Under the pieces are notes generated by a model. It had not been told where the DNA came from, made no database searches, and worked only from the letters and a program-made list of their open reading frames with translations. From an uncultured Parabacteroides sp. (GTDB taxonomy: Bacteria > Bacteroidota > Bacteroidia > Bacteroidales > Tannerellaceae): DNA of 11,364 nucleotides. The stretch is taken from positions 1 to 11,364 of the forward strand of contig URGO01000106.1 of NCBI GenBank assembly GCA_900547435.1, given 5' to 3'. The position numbers and the translations under genes were made by a program. Of the stretch, positions 5,577 through 11,364 are shown one piece after another (positions within the stretch are counted from its first letter, which is position 1; the number at the start of each line of letters is the position of its first letter).

Positions 5577-7734
5577 ACTTCACAATATCCATCTCCTTAA
5601 TCAGATAATCTGCTCCGGCATATTTGTCGATAAGGAACAAAACGTAGCGGATATCCACGATAATGCTGCGCTGATAGTCGGGCAGGTACTCGATATCCCC
5701 ACCTACTCCTTCCCAGTTACGGTCGAAGTTGATACCAATCAGTTCACCATTCGCATTCATCACCGGACTTCCGGAATTTCCGCCGGTGGTATGGGTCGTA
5801 GCACAAAGAGCAACGGGCATCTTTCCGTTCTTCAATCCATACGGACCGAAATCTTTGGCGTTATACAAATCCTTCAGGCGCTTCGGTACGACAAACTCCC
5901 AGTTGGTCGAGTCCTCTTTCTCCATCACTCCGTCCAAGGTAGTCTGACATCCGTAATAGGCACAATCCCTCGGAGCATATCCTTTCACCTGTCCGTAGGT
6001 AAGACGTAAAGTAAAGTTGGCATCCGGCCACATATTCGCCATATCGTTCATCTTCATCAGACCTTCTACATACGTATGATGCGCCCGGCTATAGCCGTCA
6101 TCGAATTGCTGCAAGGCTTTGTTCAATGCTTTTTGCTCTGCCTTAACCGAAAGCGCGAATTGAATCATCGGGTCATTTTCCAACGCCTCAATAGTCGGAC
6201 GGGAAGCAAACGCCTCGAAGTTCTCCTGACTTCCATAAATAGACTTGCGGAACACTCCATCCACAAAAGCCGGCACATCCCCTTGATAATCCGAATCGAT
6301 GGTTGAGAAATAGGCAGGTTGCGAACCGGCATCGACCAACCGGCGATATTCCGCCAGCATTACCTTTGCAATCTTCCGATCTACATCCGGCGCATAATCC
6401 TTATCGAAGAAACGCCCGAACGCGGCACGCAATTTATCCAACTGATTTTGCACCTCGTCCTTATCTTCCTTCTGCAAAGCGGCTTTCAAGGAATCCACCT
6501 GCGTAGGAACCGAAGTAAATTCTATGCCGCGCAAAAGAGCTTCGTCCAGCATCCATTTCCGGAAACGCAACTCTTTCCGGTCGGATACCATCTTTTGCAA
6601 AGCAGCCAATGCCTCCTCGTATTGCGGTTGGTTTTGCTCCTTACCCCAAGCCATCAACGCCTCCTGTTCGGCACACTTCACCGCTTCAAAGTCCCGTTTA
6701 TTGATAGCCCAATTGCTACCGATAGCATTCTTATAGGCATTCTCCGAGCCCGCATATTTGCTGGCATACTGAATACGCACCTTCGGGTCCTTCAGCATCT
6801 CTTCCAACATCGCCTCCTGACGCAACTCGCGGATATGAATACGCACGGTATTGTCGATATCCCTCCGTTCAGCCACCTCCCAAGAGGTATAGAAATGGTT
6901 GGTCCGCCCGGGGAAACCCATAATCATGGCAAAATCGCCTTCATCGAATCCTTTGATGGAAATCTTCATCCAACGCTTCGGGCGCAAGGGCACATTATCC
7001 TTAGAATAGGGTGCCGGATTGCCATTCTTATCCGCATAAATGCGGAATACCGAAAAGTCGCCCGTATGACGCGGCCACATCCAATTATCCGTATCCGCGC
7101 CAAACTTACCGATAGCCGAAGGGGGCGCACCCACCAAACGGATATCCGAATAAATCTTCTTCGTAAACATATAATACTGATTCCCATCGAAGATAGGCAA
7201 TATCTCCACCTCCGTACCCGGATTATCCTGGAGGAACTTCTCGCCTACCCGCGCCTTGGCCAATCCGTTCAGGAACTTGGGCGAAAGGAAATTCATGCTG
7301 TTCGGGTCGGTATCTTTCGCCAATTCCGCCTTCACATAGTCCGTGACATCCTCGATCTTATCAATAAAAGTAACGGTCAAGCCTTCGTTGGGCAATTCCT
7401 GTTCACGCGTAGTCGCCCAGAAACCGTCCGTCAGGTAGTCATGCTCCACCGAACTATGCGTCTGAATCGCATCATATCCGCAATGATGATTCGTAAGGAC
7501 CAATCCATCAGGCGAAACTACCTCTCCGGTACATCCCCCTCCGAATATCACAACCGCATCCTTCAACGAAGCCTTCTCCGGGCTATAAATATCATAATCC
7601 TGCAACTTCAATCCGAGTTCTTTCATCTCGTCCATCTTCTGTTCTTTCAAAAGCGGCAAAAGCCACATGCCTTCGTCTGCTTGCAGGGGCAGAACAAATA
7701 GGGCAGATGCCAAAAGTGCTACTAATTTTCTCAT
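5575..7734 (-). CDS. dpp11: S46 family dipeptidyl-peptidase, DPP11-like (Asp/Glu-specific)
   Basis: A 719-residue secreted serine exopeptidase that removes dipeptides from peptide N-termini in the periplasm, feeding amino-acid catabolism in Bacteroidales. Residues 1-19 form a signal peptide (hydrophobic LVALLASALFVLPL, then LQA before DEGMW). The chymotrypsin-fold triad is visible: His84 in TNHHCGYD, Asp226 in WPRHTGDF and Ser654 in GGNSGSPV. All three fall one residue before the Porphyromonas gingivalis DPP11 positions. Eighteen residues after Ser654 lies Arg672 (INFDRNWE). In DPP11 the Arg at this place recognises acidic P1 side chains, whereas DPP7 has Gly, so Asp/Glu specificity is predicted. 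Length equals the family norm. It lies 79 bp downstream of the CYTH gene on the same strand; I found no clear promoter in that gap, which includes a run of seven G (7789-7795). Co-transcription is possible. Confidence 0.93.
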   Translation of the reverse strand: MRKLVALLASALFVLPLQADEGMWLLPLLKEQKMDEMKELGLKLQDYDIYSPEKASLKDAVVIFGGGCTGEVVSPDGLVLTNHHCGYDAIQTHSSVEHDYLTDGFWATTREQELPNEGLTVTFIDKIEDVTDYVKAELAKDTDPNSMNFLSPKFLNGLAKARVGEKFLQDNPGTEVEILPIFDGNQYYMFTKKIYSDIRLVGAPPSAIGKFGADTDNWMWPRHTGDFSVFRIYADKNGNPAPYSKDNVPLRPKRWMKISIKGFDEGDFAMIMGFPGRTNHFYTSWEVAERRDIDNTVRIHIRELRQEAMLEEMLKDPKVRIQYASKYAGSENAYKNAIGSNWAINKRDFEAVKCAEQEALMAWGKEQNQPQYEEALAALQKMVSDRKELRFRKWMLDEALLRGIEFTSVPTQVDSLKAALQKEDKDEVQNQLDKLRAAFGRFFDKDYAPDVDRKIAKVMLAEYRRLVDAGSQPAYFSTIDSDYQGDVPAFVDGVFRKSIYGSQENFEAFASRPTIEALENDPMIQFALSVKAEQKALNKALQQFDDGYSRAHHTYVEGLMKMNDMANMWPDANFTLRLTYGQVKGYAPRDCAYYGCQTTLDGVMEKEDSTNWEFVVPKRLKDLYNAKDFGPYGLKNGKMPVALCATTHTTGGNSGSPVMNANGELIGINFDRNWEGVGGDIEYLPDYQRSIIVDIRYVLFLIDKYAGADYLIKEMDIVK

Positions 7735-7813
7735 ATTTTTTGAGTTTGTTTGTTTTTAAGTTGATAAGGGTAATAAGCGACAAGCCAAGGGGGGGCTATC
7801 TCCCTTACTTCCT

Positions 7814-8293
7814 TCAAAGGATAGTTTTCCAATTCCGATAGGGATTTTTCGTCAATTGGGAATTATAATAACGCCGGTCTCCGGTTACCTCCTCACCCAG
7901 CCAAGCCGGTTTCACGAAGGGTTCCTCCTCCGACGCCAACTCAATCTCCGCCAGAACCAATCCCTCGTTCTCTCCATGAAAGACATCAATCTCCCAGGTA
8001 TGGTTTCCGATTCGCGCCAGATGCCGGACTTTGTCGATAATGCCCGGCTCACAGAGCTTCAGCAATTGCTCGGCATCCTCCATCGGGATAGCCTGTTCAA
8101 ACTCATAACGGCTCATGCCTTTCTCGTCCGAAGCCCCCTTTATAGTCAGGATACTTTCATTTTCCCGAATGCGCACCCGCACAGTCCTGCCCGGTGCAGA
8201 GCAGATATATCCCTGCACAATACGCCGACGGGCATAAACATCCGGCAGGAAGTCGCCCTTTACCAAAAATTTACGTTCGATTTCTGTATGCAT
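7814..8293 (-). CDS. CYTH domain protein (tunnel-type triphosphatase family)
   Basis: A 159-residue single-domain cytoplasmic protein of the CYTH/TTM superfamily, whose members bind triphosphate groups with divalent metal inside an eight-stranded beta-tunnel. The signature ExExK is at the very N-terminus (E4, E6, K8). Tunnel residues follow in order: VRVRIR (38-43), LTIKG (49-53), SRYEFE (61-66), DKVRH (87-91), WEIDVF (100-105), LAEIELASE (114-122) and EVTGDRRYYNSQL (135-147). Length and motif spacing match the short bacterial proteins such as Nitrosomonas europaea and Clostridium thermocellum TTMs, which hydrolyse inorganic tripolyphosphate, rather than class IV adenylate cyclases, which it may nevertheless be labelled in databases. 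The start at 8293 is fixed by the motif. It sits between the DUF2027-Smr gene and the S46 peptidase gene; no functional link with either is evident. Family sure; substrate inferred. Confidence 0.92.
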   Translation of the reverse strand: MHTEIERKFLVKGDFLPDVYARRRIVQGYICSAPGRTVRVRIRENESILTIKGASDEKGMSRYEFEQAIPMEDAEQLLKLCEPGIIDKVRHLARIGNHTWEIDVFHGENEGLVLAEIELASEEEPFVKPAWLGEEVTGDRRYYNSQLTKNPYRNWKTIL

Positions 8294-8299
8294 AATTGT

Positions 8300-8397
8300 A
8301 GGAGTTAGAGGAGTTAGTAGGAGTTAAAGGAGTTAGAGCCAAATGTCTTTGTTCATCTTATCCTATCCAAGAGTATTGGCATAACTCCTTCTAACTC
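8300..8397. repeat. Four 9-bp tandem units with distant inverted copy
   Basis: AGGAGTTAG occurs at 8300-8308, 8309-8317 and 8328-8336, with AGGAGTTAA at 8319-8327. A reverse-oriented copy of nearly two units, TAACTCCTTCTAACTC, lies at 8382-8397 and pairs with 8311-8326 over 16 bp with one mismatch, leaving a 55-nt loop. The element fills the gap between the end of the DUF2027-Smr gene (8404) and the start of the CYTH gene (8293). On the minus strand the loop holds GACATTTG (8347-8340), one base off a -7 box, with CTTG 20 bp upstream: a possible weak promoter for the CYTH gene. Confidence 0.6.
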
Positions 8398-8403
8398 ATT
8401 CAT

Positions 8404-9480
8404 TTATTTAATCGTCACCATCGTTGCTCCAAAACCATACTCGCGGAAAGAAGCATCCTGATAGTAATGCTGCTTATAGCGGGTATTCAATTCTTTCTCG
8501 ATGGCTTTCCGCAACACGCCCTCGCCTTTTCCATGGATGAATATAATCTTCTGACCGGTATTATGAGCATAACGGTCCATCACCTCCCGGAATTTATCCA
8601 GCTGATAGTTCAGCATATCGGTATTGCTCATTCCGGTCGTATCGTCCAAGAGTTCGTCAATATGCAAATCCACCTCCAGGATAGAAGAGTTTGCTTCCTT
8701 TTTCTTGACAATAGATTGCATTTGCGGGGCCTTGTGTTGTTCTTTCCGCTCCTTGTGTTGCATAGCCGTCTGGATATCGGAAGCGGAAACCAGCATCTCG
8801 CGCTCCGGCAAATCGCCCCGGACAATCGGGCAAATAATAGCCTCCTCATCAAAGAAATCATTTTCCATGAAGCAATGCAACTTATAGAATTTCACCGTAT
8901 CGAGGCGCAACTCCACCGAGATGGCATTCTTCAACGTGAAAGGCTTATCCTTCTTGAAGGCAATCAGCTGCACACAAATCCGTTCCAACTGATTCAAGTC
9001 TTTCTTTTCAAACTCTTCCAGGAAAATTTTCGTATTCGGTTCGATTTGTCCATGATAACGGCTTGTCCAGCTATTATTCTCCCGATTCATATAGTTGAAG
9101 TAGAGATAATAATTGCTATCATTCACGAAATAAGCTTCATATCCACATTGCTGGATAGCCTTCGGGTCGGTCGGAAGATAGGCCAGATAGACATTCAGAC
9201 GCTCGCCCTCCAGAGTCTCTTCGATAACCTCCTCCTTCTCGTCCGGTTGCTGACGTGTACTGAGGATTTGCTTTTCCATCTCTGCCGCATTCGTTTTCGG
9301 CTTATTCGAGCTATGTACCTGCGGGCCTTCGCCTACCACTACACACTCACGAATCCAAGCCGGAATCTCAAATCCGTCTTCATCTTCCACCAATACCTGG
9401 TCCTTCCCGTTAAACCCACGCACAATGCCGCCTCCGGTCGTATTCAGGAAACGGACTTTATCACCAATTTTTATAGCCAT
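8404..9480 (-). CDS. DUF2027 protein with C-terminal Smr domain
   Basis: A 358-residue cytoplasmic protein found widely in Bacteroidota. Residues 1-60 (IGDKVRFLN, GGGIVRGF, QVLVEDEDGFEIPAWI) form a small Tudor/KOW-like beta-barrel. A charged linker spans about 61-95. Residues 96-225 are a beta-rich DUF2027 core, and a second charged linker holds Lys/Gln-rich sequence. The Smr domain starts near 265 with LEVDLHIDEL (VDLH at 270-273) and contains the second motif IHGKGEGVLR (HGKGEG at 316-321). Smr domains in MutS2 and related proteins nick or bind nucleic acid. This protein has no MutS ATPase, so it should not be called MutS2. Its precise role is unknown. The start at 9480 lies 15 bp after the higA stop codon, with only a poor promoter match upstream (TACAATTG at 9506-9499), so it may be transcribed as the third gene of the higBA unit. 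Confidence 0.9.
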   Translation of the reverse strand: MAIKIGDKVRFLNTTGGGIVRGFNGKDQVLVEDEDGFEIPAWIRECVVVGEGPQVHSSNKPKTNAAEMEKQILSTRQQPDEKEEVIEETLEGERLNVYLAYLPTDPKAIQQCGYEAYFVNDSNYYLYFNYMNRENNSWTSRYHGQIEPNTKIFLEEFEKKDLNQLERICVQLIAFKKDKPFTLKNAISVELRLDTVKFYKLHCFMENDFFDEEAIICPIVRGDLPEREMLVSASDIQTAMQHKERKEQHKAPQMQSIVKKKEANSSILEVDLHIDELLDDTTGMSNTDMLNYQLDKFREVMDRYAHNTGQKIIFIHGKGEGVLRKAIEKELNTRYKQHYYQDASFREYGFGATMVTIK

Positions 9481-9495
9481 ATATCTTTATTTATA

Positions 9496-9786
9496 TCACA
9501 ATTGTACTTCAATATTCAATTTACCTCCTAAGCCACGCTCCACAATATCACGAAGCGTCTTTATCGTCAGATTACTTCCGTCATTCTCTATGCGAGAAAT
9601 AAAAGCCCGTTTCTTGTTTACCCGTTCAGCCAGTTGTTCTTGCGTCAAATCCAATTTGATACGAGCATTCTTCAACTGACAACCAATCATCAGATCGGAC
9701 AACTCCTTTTCATACTCATCCCGATGCGGTGTACCTTTCTTACCGATAAACTCATCTTCAAGTTCTGATAATGATTTAATGTCCAT
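9496..9786 (-). CDS. higA: HigA-like antitoxin, XRE family
   Basis: A 96-residue antitoxin of a type II pair: it should neutralise the HigB-like protein encoded just upstream and repress their shared promoter. The helix-turn-helix of the XRE/Cro type covers about residues 38-85 (ARIKLDLTQEQLAERVNKK, then AFISRIENDGSNLTIKTL). The N-terminal part is acidic and contains PHRDEYEKEL, typical of antitoxins that partner Gp49-like toxins. I place the start at 9786 (MDIKSLSELEDEF) rather than the in-frame ATG at 9822, because it gives an 11-nt overlap with the toxin gene (ATGGACATTAA) and avoids a Lys/Arg-rich extension with no family support. The antitoxin follows the toxin, the usual HigBA order. 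Its stop is 15 bp from the DUF2027-Smr start. Confidence 0.9.
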   Translation of the reverse strand: MDIKSLSELEDEFIGKKGTPHRDEYEKELSDLMIGCQLKNARIKLDLTQEQLAERVNKKRAFISRIENDGSNLTIKTLRDIVERGLGGKLNIEVQL

Positions 9787-10138
9787 TTTGAGTCTCCTTT
9801 CTTTTTTCCTGATAATATTCATTCATAAGACTAAGCGCCTTTTCTATTTCTTGAGGCGGAGTTTTCTGTGTTTTTTTCTGAAACCCAGATAGCAATATTA
9901 CTAATTGTCCTTCATCAAAAAAACAGAAAACCCGAAAAATATCACTAGCAAATTGTACTCGAATCTCGAAAAGCCCATCCGTTCCTTCAACATGTTTTAG
10001 ATGTGAGGCCGGAATACGAGCCAATACCTCTATCATTCTTAATGTTTGGATGATTTTATCAACTACTTTCGGACGCTGAGCCCGAAGAAAATCATCAAAA
10101 TACTCCTTATACCTTATAACAGTTCTGTACTTTCTCAT
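9776..10138 (-). CDS. higB: HigB-like toxin, RelE/ParE superfamily (Gp49-like)
   Basis: A 120-residue protein of the phage Gp49-like branch of RelE/ParE toxins, which usually act as ribosome-dependent mRNA interferases. The family core is clear: helical N-terminal half, then LFEIRVQFASDIFRVFCFF (57-75) and LVILLSGFQKKTQKTP (79-94), with conserved basic residues Arg60, Arg69, Lys88 and Lys89, and a C-terminal helix (EIEKALSLMNEYY). The length is normal and there is no disruption, so the pair is probably active. The ATG at 10138 lies only 4 nt after a predicted -7 box, so the transcript may be leaderless. It is the first gene of the minus-strand unit and is divergent from queA across a 117-bp gap. 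Toxic mechanism is inferred from the family. Confidence 0.9.
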   Translation of the reverse strand: MRKYRTVIRYKEYFDDFLRAQRPKVVDKIIQTLRMIEVLARIPASHLKHVEGTDGLFEIRVQFASDIFRVFCFFDEGQLVILLSGFQKKTQKTPPQEIEKALSLMNEYYQEKRKETQNGH

Positions 10139-10142
10139 AGCA

Positions 10143-10174
10143 CAAAGGTAACGTAAAAGTTTCTTATAAACAAT
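10143..10174 (-). promoter_or_regulatory. Predicted higBA promoter
   Basis: On the minus strand: ATTG at 10174-10171, a 20-bp spacer, and TACCTTTG at 10150-10143 (exact TAnnTTTG). Only TGCT separates the box from the higB ATG at 10138, so the predicted start of transcription coincides with the start codon. HigA would be expected to bind in or near this region; I see no convincing palindrome. Confidence 0.55.
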
Positions 10175-10226
10175 ACTCTTCCTCTTTTCTATTTACCCCA
10201 AAGCAAATAGAATACAAAATAATATG

Positions 10227-10234
10227 TAATTTTG
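10227..10234 (+). promoter_or_regulatory. Predicted -7 box of queA promoter
   Basis: TAATTTTG matches TAnnTTTG exactly and sits 21 nt before the queA ATG, implying a leader of about 16 nt. No TTTG-like -33 box lies at the proper distance, so the assignment is weaker than for the other promoters. Confidence 0.45.
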
Positions 10235-10255
10235 CACCTCAAAGAACAGAAAGAG

Positions 10256-11364
10256 ATGAGTACAAAGACACAAGAAATACGAATTGAAGAATTTGACTAT
10301 CCGTTACCAGACGAGCGCATCGCCAAGTTCCCGCTTCAGAAGCGAGACGAATCCAAACTTTTGCTCTATCGGAATGGCGAAATCGGTGAGACTGTTTTCA
10401 AACACATTACCGATTATCTGCCGGAAGACTCGTTGATGGTATTCAACAACACACGCGTGATTCAAGCACGCCTGCTTTTCCAGAAGCCTACCGGAGCACG
10501 CATCGAGGTGTTCTGTCTTGAGCCGGCACAACCACACGACTACGCCCTGATTTTCCAACAAACGGAACGATGTAGCTGGACCTGCCTGGTCGGGAATCTG
10601 AAAAAATGGAAAGAAGGTGTATTGACGAAACAAGTTTCCATACAAGATGAAACGGTTATCTTACAAGCTGAAAAGAAAGAGAGTCATGGCGATAGTCATC
10701 TGATTGAGTTCTCTTGGGATAACCCCCAATATACATTCGCAGACCTTTTGGACGCAGCCGGAGTCTTGCCTATCCCTCCCTATCTGCATCGCGAGACCCA
10801 AAAAAGCGACCTGCAAACCTACCAGACGGTTTATTCCAAGATCAAAGGATCGGTGGCGGCTCCTACCGCCGGATTGCATTTCACGCCGGAAGTCCTGGCT
10901 GATATTGACACACACGGAATAGGTCGGGAAGAGGTAACCCTGCATGTAGGTGCAGGAACATTCAAACCGGTGAAGAGCGAAACAATAGAGGGACATGAGA
11001 TGCACACCGAATTTATCTCGGTACGACGCACTTCCATCGAACGTATCCAACGTAACTTAGGGAAAATCATTGCCGTCGGAACAACCTCTGTACGCACATT
11101 GGAGAGTTTATATTATATAGGTATAGAATTGGAGAAGAATCCGGACGCGACATCAGAAGAATTAGTAGTCAAACAATGGATGCCCTACGAAGAAGAGAAC
11201 AATTGCCTGAGCGCGGAAAAAGCTTTGCAAAATATCCTTGATTATCTGGACCGGCGAGGAGCGGACAAGTTGGTGACAGCTACGCAAATCATCATCGCCC
11301 CCGGCTATACGTTCAAGATTGTACGAGGAATCATCACCAATTTCCACCAGCCCAAGAGCACACT
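10256..11364 (+). CDS. queA: QueA, SAM:tRNA ribosyltransferase-isomerase, 3' end outside window
   Basis: QueA transfers and isomerises the ribosyl group of S-adenosylmethionine onto preQ1 in the wobble position of tRNAs with GUN anticodons, giving epoxyqueuosine. The reading frame is open from the ATG at 10256 to the window end, 369 codons without a stop. Recognisable family blocks are DYPLPDERIAKFP (14-26), VFNNTRVIQARL (62-73), SVAAPTAGLHFT (about 198-209), TLHVGAGTFKPV (about 229-240), VGTTSVRTLES (about 274-284) and, at the end, TNFHQPKST, which normally lies about 40-50 residues before the C-terminus. The protein will be longer than the 356-residue E. coli enzyme, as is usual in Bacteroidota. 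The N-terminal ten residues are extra and non-conserved, but no later start fits better. It is divergent from higBA. Confidence 0.95.
   Translation, partial: MSTKTQEIRIEEFDYPLPDERIAKFPLQKRDESKLLLYRNGEIGETVFKHITDYLPEDSLMVFNNTRVIQARLLFQKPTGARIEVFCLEPAQPHDYALIFQQTERCSWTCLVGNLKKWKEGVLTKQVSIQDETVILQAEKKESHGDSHLIEFSWDNPQYTFADLLDAAGVLPIPPYLHRETQKSDLQTYQTVYSKIKGSVAAPTAGLHFTPEVLADIDTHGIGREEVTLHVGAGTFKPVKSETIEGHEMHTEFISVRRTSIERIQRNLGKIIAVGTTSVRTLESLYYIGIELEKNPDATSEELVVKQWMPYEEENNCLSAEKALQNILDYLDRRGADKLVTATQIIIAPGYTFKIVRGIITNFHQPKST

Noticed and set aside
6319..7701. A 460-codon open frame on the plus strand opposite the S46 peptidase gene
   Set aside because: It is the mirror of a gene with a complete catalytic triad and signal peptide; its own translation shows no domain or sensible composition.
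7789..7795. Run of seven G upstream of the S46 peptidase gene as a phase-variation tract
   Set aside because: It is outside any coding region and no clear promoter spans it, so length changes have no evident consequence; the 4-bp stem around it is too weak for a terminator.
8467..9531. A 354-codon open frame opposite the DUF2027-Smr gene
   Set aside because: Shadow of a gene with clear Smr motifs; no start context or family similarity seen.

Overview
The window looks like chromosomal DNA from a gut-type Bacteroidales bacterium, most likely Parabacteroides or a close relative. The evidence is the Bacteroidota promoter signature (a -33 TTTG-like box and a -7 TAnnTTTG box) ahead of most transcription units, A-rich rather than Shine-Dalgarno start regions, and a gene set typical of the order: EF-G2, HemW, a DPP11-type S46 peptidase, a DUF2027-Smr protein and a HigBA pair. 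The genus is an inference from general resemblance, not from a marker gene.

Layout. Positions 1-1636 (minus) hold the N-terminal three quarters of an EF-G paralogue whose GTPase motifs have lost residues normally invariant, including the catalytic His. A 356-bp divergent region follows, with a promoter for this gene, a perfect 16-bp palindrome just upstream of it, and a degenerate 22-bp-period tandem repeat that runs up to the hemW promoter. hemW (plus) encodes the haem chaperone. Next comes a two-gene unit (plus): a zeta-toxin-like P-loop kinase and an overlapping 56-residue protein that is a candidate antitoxin. A long hairpin separates this unit from the remnant of an FtsX/MacB-type ABC permease, in which a promoter and start codon are joined out of frame to the second half of the gene.

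The permease remnant and the S46 peptidase gene (minus) converge on a second long hairpin that contains both stop codons. Upstream of the peptidase on the same strand are a CYTH triphosphatase-family gene, a third short-unit inverted repeat, a DUF2027-Smr gene, and a HigB-HigA toxin-antitoxin pair only 15 bp upstream of it. queA (plus) starts divergently from higBA and runs off the end of the window.

Functionally this is mostly housekeeping DNA (alternative translocation factor, haem trafficking, periplasmic peptide degradation, phosphate-ester chemistry, nucleic-acid-associated Smr protein, queuosine tRNA modification) with two small toxin-antitoxin-like modules inserted. The points most worth a second look are the GTPase-degenerate EF-G with its palindrome, the zeta kinase with its small partner, the internally deleted permease, the 22-bp array, the three intergenic hairpins built from 9-10 bp units, and several promoters placed so close to start codons that the mRNAs should be nearly leaderless.
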